In this document: positions 57,243-64,000 of the stretch, in pieces
How the letters are laid out: each line of letters starts with the position of its first letter
Position numbering within the stretch: the stretch's first letter is position 1
Assembly (NCBI GenBank): GCA_041940425.1
Contig: JBGTSF010000003.1
Location: 62,001 to 126,000, forward strand
From: DATHTS01 sp041940425
Lineage (GTDB): Bacteria > Acidobacteriota > Blastocatellia > Pyrinomonadales > Pyrinomonadaceae
Reading direction: 5' to 3'
DNA length: 64,000 nucleotides
The notes under the pieces: generated by a model
Told to the model about the DNA's origin: nothing
Seen by the model: only the letters and a program-made list of their open reading frames with translations
Databases searched by the model: none
Translations under genes and position numbers: made by a program

Positions 57243-59723
57243 ATGTCGAAAGAAATGATCATCAGCGTCAACGGGCGCGAGAAAAAGATCGCCATTTTGG
57301 ATAATGGCAAAGTAACCGAATTTTATATCGAACGCGGCGAAGAAAACACGGGCGTCGTCGGCAATATCTACAAAGGGCGCGTGCAGAGAGTTCTGCCCGG
57401 AATGCAGTCGGCGTTTGTCGAGATCGGTCTGGAGCGAGACGCGTTTTTGTATGTGTCCGACTTTTTCGATGAAGAAGAAGAGATCGAACGCATCGTTATG
57501 GAAAAGGGCAAAAAGACCTCGAAAGACGATGCCGACCCGGAAGTTACCGACCATCTTTACAAAGAGCGTCTCAAACGCGAAAAAGAGATGGAAGAAGCGC
57601 AGGAATTAGCCGAACCGCTGGCGGAAACCGGCGCGGAAGACGAAGAAGAGGAAAAAGAAGAACCGAAAAGCAAACGCAAATCGCGGCGCGGTAAAAAAGG
57701 AAAACAAAAACAGGAAGAAAAAGCCGAAGAAGACGAGGAAGAAAAAACGGGAGAAGACGAAGAGGAACACGAGCCTGTTTTCGAATACGAAGATTCCGGT
57801 TTCGAGCGTGTCATTGACGACGAAGACACGGGCGAGATGTTCAAGGACGCTTATATGCAGGAAGCTCTTTTCGATCAGGTTCGCGCCGTCGAATTCGAGA
57901 TGGAAAGCACCGGCACGGCGGAAGTCGGCTCATTGATTGACTCGGTTTCAAAAGAAGCGAACGGTTTCGAGCGCGTTGCCGACGAAGAAGAAACGGAAGA
58001 AAAGCCGAAGAAAAAAACCACGCGAAGCCGCCGCGCCAAGAAGAAACCCGAAGCCGAAAGCGAAGAAACGGAAGAAAAGCCGAAGAAAAAAACCGCGCGA
58101 AAAACCTCGACCGCGAAAAAGCCGACGCGCAAAAAATCAACCGCGAAAAAAGCGAAAGACGCGGAAGACGCGGGCGAAACGGAAGAAAAACCGAAAAAGA
58201 AAACTACGCGAAGCCGCAAAGCTTCGGCAAAATCAAAAAAGGCGGAATCAGAATCTGCCGCGGAAACAAGTGAAACGCCGACCGACGCTGAAGCAAGCGT
58301 CAGCGAATCGGATTCCATTTCGGAAATGGCAGTCCGGCGCGGCGGGCGCGGACGGCGGCGCGGCGGACGCGGGCGCGGCGGCAAGAGCGGCGACCGTCAT
58401 GAAAAATCCGATTCGGACGACAGCGCGGACGGCGATTCGGGCAAGGAAACCAAATCCGGCAGAAGCAGTCGTTCGGGAAGCGGCAGCCGGCGCGAAAGTT
58501 CCCAGCCGACGATCACCGATCTTCTGCGCGAAGGTCAGGAAATTCTCGTTCAGATCGCCAAAGAACCGATCGCCCGCAAAGGAGCGCGCATCACATCGCA
58601 CATCGCGCTTCCGGGCAGATTTCTGGTTTATATGCCGACTATCGAACATCTCGGCGTGTCGCGCAAGATCGAATCGTCCAACGAACGCGGACGGCTCCGG
58701 AAAGTGATCCAGGCAATTCGCCAGACCGAAGATATTCCGTCGGGCGGTTTTATCGTCCGCACCGCCGGAACGGGAATTGACGAAGAAAATCTGCGGCAGG
58801 ATGCGCGTTATCTGGTCAGCACCTGGCAGGACATCAAAAAAGATGCCGAAAAAGCGAAATCGCCCGCGCTCGTTCATCAGGATTTGGATTTGATCCAGCG
58901 TCTTCTGAGAGATCAGCTTTCGGACGATTTCACGGCGATTCGCGTTGATTCGGAAGAGGAATACCAGCGGATCGTCGAATTTATCAACCGCATCCAGCCG
59001 AAAATGGTCAAGCGCGTCAAACTCTATATGCGAGACCAGCCGATTCTCGAAGCCTTCGGCGTGCAGGACGAAATTGACAAGGCTCTGAAACCGCGCGTGT
59101 GGCTGAAATCGGGCGGTTATCTCGTCATTAATCAAACCGAAGCATTAGTTGCGATTGATGTCAATACGGGCAAATTTGTCGGCAAAGGCAATGCGCGGCT
59201 CGAAGATACGATCACGAAAACGAATATGGAAGCGGTTGACGAAATCGCCCGCCAGATTCGCCTGCGCGATCTCGGCGGCATCATCGTTCTCGATCTGATT
59301 GATATGGAAGACAGGCGCAACCGTCATAAAGTCCAGCAGGCACTTCAGGAAGCGCTCTCGACCGACAAATCACCGACCAAAGTTCTTTCATTCAACGATT
59401 TCGGTCTGATCATTATGACGCGCAAGCGCGTCAAACAATCGCTCGAAAGAACGATGTGTTCGCCGTGCGAATACTGCGACGGCGCGGGCTGGGTAAAATC
59501 GGCGCAGACGGTTTGCTATGAAATTTTAGACGAAGCGAGGCGTTTATCGAAAAATCTGGACGACGTGCGCCGCACGACGATCAGAGTTCACCCGGAAGTC
59601 GCCCGTACCCTGCGCGAAGAAGAAAAAAGGGTTCTGGACGAGATCGAGGCTTACTTAGGCGATGTTGACGTCACGAGCGACAAATCAGTTCACCAGACGC
59701 AGTTTGATTTTGCGTTTGTTTAG
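57243..59723 (+). CDS. rng: Ribonuclease G/E with a ~345-residue insertion in the S1 domain
   Basis: 826 residues; endoribonuclease for rRNA processing and mRNA decay. S1 domain begins VGNIYKGRVQRVLPGMQSAF (39-58) and resumes at TDLLREGQEILVQIAKEPI (425-443). The catalytic DNase I-like domain holds AIDVNTGKFVG and VLDLIDM (metal aspartates), and the zinc-link is CSPCEYCDGAG. Residues ~76-421 are low complexity: acidic E/D runs, four ETEEKPKKKT-type basic repeats, an RGG cluster (RRGGRGRRRGGRGRGG) and a G/S/R stretch. The insert likely binds RNA or partner proteins, replacing the C-terminal scaffold of RNase E (inference). Confidence 0.94.
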   Translation: MSKEMIISVNGREKKIAILDNGKVTEFYIERGEENTGVVGNIYKGRVQRVLPGMQSAFVEIGLERDAFLYVSDFFDEEEEIERIVMEKGKKTSKDDADPEVTDHLYKERLKREKEMEEAQELAEPLAETGAEDEEEEKEEPKSKRKSRRGKKGKQKQEEKAEEDEEEKTGEDEEEHEPVFEYEDSGFERVIDDEDTGEMFKDAYMQEALFDQVRAVEFEMESTGTAEVGSLIDSVSKEANGFERVADEEETEEKPKKKTTRSRRAKKKPEAESEETEEKPKKKTARKTSTAKKPTRKKSTAKKAKDAEDAGETEEKPKKKTTRSRKASAKSKKAESESAAETSETPTDAEASVSESDSISEMAVRRGGRGRRRGGRGRGGKSGDRHEKSDSDDSADGDSGKETKSGRSSRSGSGSRRESSQPTITDLLREGQEILVQIAKEPIARKGARITSHIALPGRFLVYMPTIEHLGVSRKIESSNERGRLRKVIQAIRQTEDIPSGGFIVRTAGTGIDEENLRQDARYLVSTWQDIKKDAEKAKSPALVHQDLDLIQRLLRDQLSDDFTAIRVDSEEEYQRIVEFINRIQPKMVKRVKLYMRDQPILEAFGVQDEIDKALKPRVWLKSGGYLVINQTEALVAIDVNTGKFVGKGNARLEDTITKTNMEAVDEIARQIRLRDLGGIIVLDLIDMEDRRNRHKVQQALQEALSTDKSPTKVLSFNDFGLIIMTRKRVKQSLERTMCSPCEYCDGAGWVKSAQTVCYEILDEARRLSKNLDDVRRTTIRVHPEVARTLREEEKRVLDEIEAYLGDVDVTSDKSVHQTQFDFAFV

Positions 59724-59730
59724 TTTTAGA

Positions 59731-59850
59731 GTAATCAGCAATCAGCAGTCAGTAGTCAGTAAAAGAAAGCGGTGAAGTTTTTTATATTAACTTCACCGCT
59801 TTCTGTTTTTTGGTGTATTTTGCTGACTGCTGATTACTGATTGCTGATTG
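59731..59850. repeat. Heptad palindrome enclosing the rng terminator
   Basis: Outer arms 59731-59760 (ATCAGCA, GTCAGTA-type units) and 59821-59850 (their complement) surround a perfect terminator hairpin, AGAAAGCGGTGAAG (59764-59777)/CTTCACCGCTTTCT (59791-59804), followed by T6. It lies between the convergent rng and exported-protein genes. Confidence 0.92.
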
Positions 59851-59861
59851 TTTTCACTGTT

Positions 59862-60644
59862 TCAAAGTTTCAAATCCTTTTTCAAACTTTTCGGATTCGA
59901 GGGCTTTTCAAAGATCGAATCGGAGATTTTGCGGTTGTATTCGACCGATTCGTAATTGATGCGCGAGGTGTGCGCTCCATTCGTGAAATGGTCAATGATA
60001 AACGGCGCTTTGATGCCCTGCACGTCAACGAACTGCGCGTAGCGGTCTTCTTCGGCGACAGCTTCGCCCTCGGAATTGTCGCGTTTGTAAATTGATTTCA
60101 TCGGCGTTCCGTCGTCGGCAAATTCAAACTCCACCTCGAAACCGTCTTTATATGTGAGTTTTACGACATCATTGCTTCGCCCGATTCCGGCTTGCCTTCG
60201 TCCGGCATATTTTATTTCCGCACCTTCCTTTCGCCAACCGCCGCGCAGGAGATTATCGAGGCTCGCGCGAATGCCGCGTTTGAAATTGGAAACCTGTTCT
60301 TCGGTCTGCTCTTTGATAACTTCCAGATCACCGTCAAAAATCCAGCCCGCGTCGGCAAAATTGGTCTGCACGGCTCTTGTTCCGCCGCCTTTAAACTCGG
60401 TGCGTTCCTTGTCGGGATAAACGATCACGTCGAGAAACGATTGAAATGAAATAACCTGACCATCGCGCAAAATACTGAACTTTCCGCGCCCGACCTGCGT
60501 CTGCACATTCAGATATTTTTCGCCGCCGAGATTTTCGACCGCTTTTTTGAGAACCGCTTCGGCTTTCGCGGTCTTATCGGTCTGAGCGGAGACTGCGGAA
60601 ATCGTGATTAAAAATATAACTGTTGAGATTAGAACTTTTTTCAT
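59862..60644 (-). CDS. Exported LolA/outer-membrane-sorting-like protein
   Basis: 260 residues from the ATG at 60644 (the frame continues 32 codons upstream through the next gene's terminator and is rejected there). Signal peptide 1-20 (ISAVSAQ). The mature part (EAVLKKAVENLGGEKYLNVQ, a beta-rich middle, SIFEKPSNPKSLKKDLKL end) has the pattern of LolA/LppX-like half-barrels common in acidobacterial secreted proteins. No active-site residues. Likely a periplasmic carrier or binding protein; role unknown. Confidence 0.75.
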   Translation of the reverse strand: MKKVLISTVIFLITISAVSAQTDKTAKAEAVLKKAVENLGGEKYLNVQTQVGRGKFSILRDGQVISFQSFLDVIVYPDKERTEFKGGGTRAVQTNFADAGWIFDGDLEVIKEQTEEQVSNFKRGIRASLDNLLRGGWRKEGAEIKYAGRRQAGIGRSNDVVKLTYKDGFEVEFEFADDGTPMKSIYKRDNSEGEAVAEEDRYAQFVDVQGIKAPFIIDHFTNGAHTSRINYESVEYNRKISDSIFEKPSNPKSLKKDLKL

Positions 60645-60660
60645 AATTTTCAACGTAATT

Positions 60661-60698
60661 AAAAAAGGCTTTAGCAAAATTTTATCACCAAAGCCTTG
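60661..60698 (-). terminator. Intrinsic terminator of the TonB-domain gene
   Basis: AAGGCTTTAG...CTAAAGCC-type stem (AAAAAAGGCTTT/AAAGCCTT) with six A on the plus strand, hence T6 on the minus strand. It lies 26 bp after the stop at 60724. Confidence 0.82.
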
Positions 60699-60723
60699 GA
60701 TGCTGAAATATTCTGTTCGGGTT

Positions 60724-61407
60724 TTACGGCTTAAAATCATAAACCACGGTCATCGCCTGACCGACCGGATTTTTGCTTTTTTTATGAACTGCCGGTTCGA
60801 ACCTGATCTTTTCGGCGGCGGCTACCGCCGCCTGATCGAATTCTTTCGGCATCACACTGCTGACATTGATGATCTTCAGCGTTCCGTCTTTGTAAAACAT
60901 CACACCGACTTCGACTTTTCCCTTGAGTTTTTCGGCGCGGTATTTTTCCGGGTAAACCGGCACTGGCTTTTCGACAATTTTAGGCTTGCTGACATTCTTA
61001 TCGCCCTCGTCATAACCGACCGTTACGATAAAATCCACATACAGCGTAGTGGGAACGGGCTGACCGTGGCTCCTCGCGGGCTGGAAATTGTAGCCTTGCA
61101 TGGCTTTTGTAAACGCCTCACTGACGCCGTGCGGCAAACCTTCGAGTATCACGATGTCGCGCACCTTGCCGTTTTCGCCGAGCGTCATTTTCGCTTTTAA
61201 AGTTCCTTCGACACCGTTTTTCCGCGCCGCTTCCGGGTAGTCGAGTTCCGGCAGACCGCCGAGTTCGGGCGGCTCGGTGGCGTTTGACATCTCGACGCGG
61301 GAAAAATATCTGAAGGAAAGCGACTGCGCCTGAATCATTTCGCCGGTCAGCAATAAAAACATCGTCAGAGAGATAACAATAAAGAGCTTTCTTTTATATG
61401 AGTTCAT
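60724..61407 (-). CDS. Exported protein with two TonB C-terminal domains
   Basis: 227 residues. N-terminal signal/anchor (KLFIVISLTMFLLLTGEMIQAQ) and then two TonB-type domains: ~55-135 (LDYPEAARKNGVEGTLKAKM, NFQPARSHGQPV) and ~145-225 (PVYPEKYRAEKLKGKVEVGV, RFEPAVHKKSKNPVGQAMTV). TonB domains transmit energy to outer-membrane receptors, but this protein lacks the long proline-rich periplasm-spanning arm, so a structural or sensory role is also possible. Monocistronic between two terminators. Confidence 0.85.
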   Translation of the reverse strand: MNSYKRKLFIVISLTMFLLLTGEMIQAQSLSFRYFSRVEMSNATEPPELGGLPELDYPEAARKNGVEGTLKAKMTLGENGKVRDIVILEGLPHGVSEAFTKAMQGYNFQPARSHGQPVPTTLYVDFIVTVGYDEGDKNVSKPKIVEKPVPVYPEKYRAEKLKGKVEVGVMFYKDGTLKIINVSSVMPKEFDQAAVAAAEKIRFEPAVHKKSKNPVGQAMTVVYDFKP

Positions 61408-61439
61408 AAATCTAAATAGTTTTTTTGTTAAATAAATTG

Positions 61440-61481
61440 AAAAAAGGTTTCAACGAATAATACTTCGCCGAAACCTTTTTT
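61440..61481 (-). terminator. Intrinsic terminator of the Clp ATPase gene
   Basis: AAAAAAGGTTTC...GAAACCTTTTTT (61440-61450/61471-61481), symmetrical A- and T-runs. It lies 24 bp past the Clp stop at 61505 (minus strand). Confidence 0.9.
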
Positions 61482-61504
61482 GGCAAGAGATTTTCCGACC
61501 AAAT

Positions 61505-63784
61505 CTAATTCAGACTAAAAGCGTCCTGCGCCTTGACGACGATCTCATCGTCTTCCGCGTCAACGATAAAGCGCGTCGCCAGTTTCCATTGATTGGTCAG
61601 AGGCAGTTTTACTTTCTGGTCAATATGACGTTTTAAGAACCGCGCTCCGTAAGCCGGGCTGAAACCTTTTTCCGTCAGAACGTCAACCGCTTTGTCGGTA
61701 ACTTCGACGAGTTTGCCCTGCCGTTCCATCCGTTTTTTCAGTTTAGCCAGATAGAGTTTGGCGATTTCCTTAACTTCGTCCATCGTCAGCGGCGAAAAGA
61801 TGATGATCTCGTCAATCCGGTTTCTGAATTCCGGCGTAAAACGCTGTTCGGCGGCGCGCATCACGTCGCCTTTGATCTGTTTGACATCGCCGAGAGATTT
61901 CATTCCGAAACCGAGCGGTTTTTCGTATTTTTTGAAACTTTCCGAACCGAGGTTGGAAGTCATTATAACGATCGCGTCCGAAAGATAAACCTTTTTGCCG
62001 CGCCCGTCGGTCAGCCAGCCTTCGTCAAATGCCTGGAGGAAAATATTCATCAGATACGGATTCGCTTTTTCGACTTCGTCGAGAAGCAGAACGGTGTACG
62101 GATTTTCCCTTAACTGCTCGGTCAAAATCCCGCCGCGTTCCGAGCCGACGATGCCGCGCGGCATACCGATCAGTTTTTCGATGCCGACCGTTCCGTCGCC
62201 GTATTCCGACATATCTATGCGAACCATTTTTTCCTCGTCGCCGAACATAAATTCGGCAACCGCTTTCGCGAGTTCCGTCTTTCCGACGCCGGTCGGTCCG
62301 AGAAAAAGCAGAACACCGTCCGGCGCGTAGTGATTTTCTTTGAGCGGTCCTTTATTTAATCTGAGTCTTTCGGCAACAGCGCGAACGGCATCTTTTTGAC
62401 CGATGACGCGCTTTCCGAGGTCTTCTTCCATCGTTGAAAATCTGTCGCTTGTGTCGCGATAGATCATATCTTTCGGAATTCTTGATTCCTGCGAAATGAC
62501 ATCAATGATATGTTCCGGTTTGACGACCATCGAGTTCGGTTCGTTAATTTCCACTTTCACGGAAGCCGTGTCGAGCCAGCCGATCGCTTTGTCCGGCAGA
62601 TGAAGATTGCGGATGTATTTCGGCGACATTTCCAGAGCCATATCAATCGTATCGTCCTGAATCGTAACCGAATAATTTTTCTCCAGCCGCGGACGCAGAC
62701 CGTAAAGAATCTGACGCGTTTCGTCAATCGAAGGCTCGGTAACTTTCACGAGACGGAAACGCCGTGCCAGAGCCTCATCTTCTCCGATATATTCTTTGTA
62801 TTCGGTCAAGGTCGTCGCGCCGATGATTCTCAGTTCACCGCGAGCAAGAGCGGATTTGAACATATTTCCGGCATCGCTTGACGTTCCCATCGCCGCGCCC
62901 GCGCCGATGATCGTGTGCGCTTCGTCTATAAAAAGAATGATGTCGGATTTTTCTTTTACTTCGTCAATTATTCCTTTAATGCGTTCTTCAAACATCCCGC
63001 GCAGCATCGTTCCGGCGACGAGTCCGCCCATCTGCAATTGAACGATGTGCGAATTTCTCAAGCGTTCGGGAACTTTTTCCGGTTCGAGTTCGATCAAGCG
63101 GGCGAGACCTTCGACGACCGCCGTTTTGCCGACGCCCGGTTCGCCGACGAGCATCGGCGAATTCGACCGCTCGCGGTGCGAAAGGATTTCGATCATCTGC
63201 ATGATTTCCTGCTCGCGTCCGATGGTCGGCGGCAGTTTGTCCTGCCGTGCGAGCTTGTTCAAGGAAACTCCGAAATGTTTTAAAAATGACGGCAGTTCGT
63301 ATTTCTTGCGCGTGCGTTCTTCTTCTTTTTCGCGCTTGCGAATGCGGGTTCGCGCCGTCTGCGCGACCTCTTCGGGCGGCACGCCGAGATTTCTTAAAAC
63401 TTCATTTAAAAGACTGCGTTCGTCATTCGAGAGAACATAAAAAATATCGCTCGCATCAATCACGCGGCGACCTTGCGACTTCGCTCTGTCCATCGCTCGT
63501 TTAAACAGATCGGTCGTTTCGGGCGCGATGCGGAAGCCTTTGCCGGTATGCTGGCGACCGTTTTCGATCCGCTTTTCGATCAGCATTTTGACCGTGCGCG
63601 GATCAATCGAAAGATCGCGCATCGTTTCATTGAAAAGATCGGCTTCCTCGTTCGTCAAAGCGTTTAAGATGTGCCCGATGGTCACGTAATTCTGATCGCG
63701 GCGTTTCGATTCGTCCATCGCATTTTCCAAAATGCGCTGACCGCTGTCGCTGAATCTGTCCTTGTATGCATCAATATCTGCCAT
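61505..63784 (-). CDS. Clp AAA+ ATPase (ClpA/ClpC type)
   Basis: 759 residues with two AAA+ modules. N domain 1-~150 with two Clp-N repeats (DSGQRILENAMDESKRRDQN, ETTDLFKRAMDRAKSQGRRV). D1 Walker A GEPGVGKT and Walker B LFIDEAHTIIGAGAA. A very short middle region with no ClpB-type coiled coil. D2 Walker A GPTGVGKT and Walker B LLLDEVEKANP. A KPLGFG loop after TSNLGSESFKKY could be the ClpP-docking (I/L)GF tripeptide. It unfolds proteins for ClpP, which is not in the window. ClpA versus ClpC cannot be settled here. Confidence 0.93.
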   Translation of the reverse strand: MADIDAYKDRFSDSGQRILENAMDESKRRDQNYVTIGHILNALTNEEADLFNETMRDLSIDPRTVKMLIEKRIENGRQHTGKGFRIAPETTDLFKRAMDRAKSQGRRVIDASDIFYVLSNDERSLLNEVLRNLGVPPEEVAQTARTRIRKREKEEERTRKKYELPSFLKHFGVSLNKLARQDKLPPTIGREQEIMQMIEILSHRERSNSPMLVGEPGVGKTAVVEGLARLIELEPEKVPERLRNSHIVQLQMGGLVAGTMLRGMFEERIKGIIDEVKEKSDIILFIDEAHTIIGAGAAMGTSSDAGNMFKSALARGELRIIGATTLTEYKEYIGEDEALARRFRLVKVTEPSIDETRQILYGLRPRLEKNYSVTIQDDTIDMALEMSPKYIRNLHLPDKAIGWLDTASVKVEINEPNSMVVKPEHIIDVISQESRIPKDMIYRDTSDRFSTMEEDLGKRVIGQKDAVRAVAERLRLNKGPLKENHYAPDGVLLFLGPTGVGKTELAKAVAEFMFGDEEKMVRIDMSEYGDGTVGIEKLIGMPRGIVGSERGGILTEQLRENPYTVLLLDEVEKANPYLMNIFLQAFDEGWLTDGRGKKVYLSDAIVIMTSNLGSESFKKYEKPLGFGMKSLGDVKQIKGDVMRAAEQRFTPEFRNRIDEIIIFSPLTMDEVKEIAKLYLAKLKKRMERQGKLVEVTDKAVDVLTEKGFSPAYGARFLKRHIDQKVKLPLTNQWKLATRFIVDAEDDEIVVKAQDAFSLN

Positions 63785-64000
63785 ATATTTTTTATTACTC
63801 CAAAATCTTTGATGCCCGATGCGCGGCGTGTTCTGCCCAAAAACATTCTAGCATTTTCAAGATATAAATTTCCAAACTTTATTTTCAGCAAAGGTGAACA
63901 CTAAAATAAAAATCAGTAAATCAAAAAGCAATAATCAAATATATTATTCTTTGCTTGAATAATATTTCAGTTTGATTACTTTCCGATTAACTGATTCGAT
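63785..64000. other. Right window edge, no recognisable gene
   Basis: 216 bp of A+T-rich DNA upstream of the Clp gene. The gene's promoter should lie here, but I cannot define convincing -35/-10 hexamers. Short frames do not resemble proteins. Confidence 0.5.

Noticed and set aside
58248..59135. 295-codon antisense frame opposite rng
   Set aside because: Explained by codon bias of the sense strand; no ribosome site.
1..64000. Insertion sequences or prophage
   Set aside because: No transposase, integrase, capsid or terminase gene recognised on either strand; palindromes stand alone.

Overview
The window reads as chromosomal DNA of an Acidobacteriota bacterium, probably class Blastocatellia and near Pyrinomonadaceae. 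The evidence is a VWFA-related acidobacterial-type secreted protein (20259-21167), a winged-helix/TolB-like/TPR regulator, a secreted beta-helix/Ig/FG-GAP protein, many short exported proteins of unknown function, and moderate G+C with strong use of GCG/CGC. The assignment is inference from gene content. I recognised no rRNA, tRNA, CRISPR array, prophage or transposase.

Layout. 1-8.3 kb: an M16 peptidase (cut by the edge), lepA, then an accessory stretch (small ORF, TPR protein, UPF0175/DUF3368 toxin-antitoxin pair) in which the 3' end of lepA recurs twice. 8.7-16 kb: a 1298-residue secreted beta-helix/VCBS protein, a TPR protein, a 5'-nucleotidase and kynA. 16-25 kb: a cold-shock protein, selA, an OmpA-like envelope protein, a VWFA protein, an FmdB zinc ribbon, a VIT1/CCC1 transporter, tandem UspA, a lipoprotein and tdk. 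25-33 kb: hypE, an NtrC-type sigma-54 activator, a PAS hybrid kinase and trxC. These are followed by a divergon whose two promoters match the sigma-54 consensus, driving a small membrane protein one way and DUF5335-like/ldh/uspA/membrane protein the other. 33-50 kb: a small HTH-like protein with an operator, ruvB (with an internal deletion), YceI, a flavin disulfide reductase, xthA, three secreted proteins, an orphan DNA methyltransferase, DUF421, M20 peptidase, S1/P1 nuclease, ALDH, Lrp/AsnC, a DMT exporter and the winged-helix/TPR regulator. 50-64 kb: alaS, a short polA lacking the 5' nuclease, rng with a huge S1 insertion, two exported proteins, and a Clp AAA+ ATPase.

The most unusual property is a dispersed set of intergenic palindromes. 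Many have arms built from 7-bp tandem units such as GGTAAAT, GTTGACT, AGTAGGC, GGTTCAA, GTGAAAG and GATTTCG. They abut or supply stop codons, lie between convergent genes, and are repeatedly nested one inside the loop of another. In alaS one has expanded inside the reading frame, adding 21 residues; in the winged-helix/TPR gene a heptad run encodes part of the linker.

The other strong observations are a self-contained candidate sigma-54 regulon with paired upstream palindromes 31 bp apart, a RuvB frame lacking its Walker B segment, and the triplicated lepA tail. All calls come from reading the sequence; no database search or folding was run.
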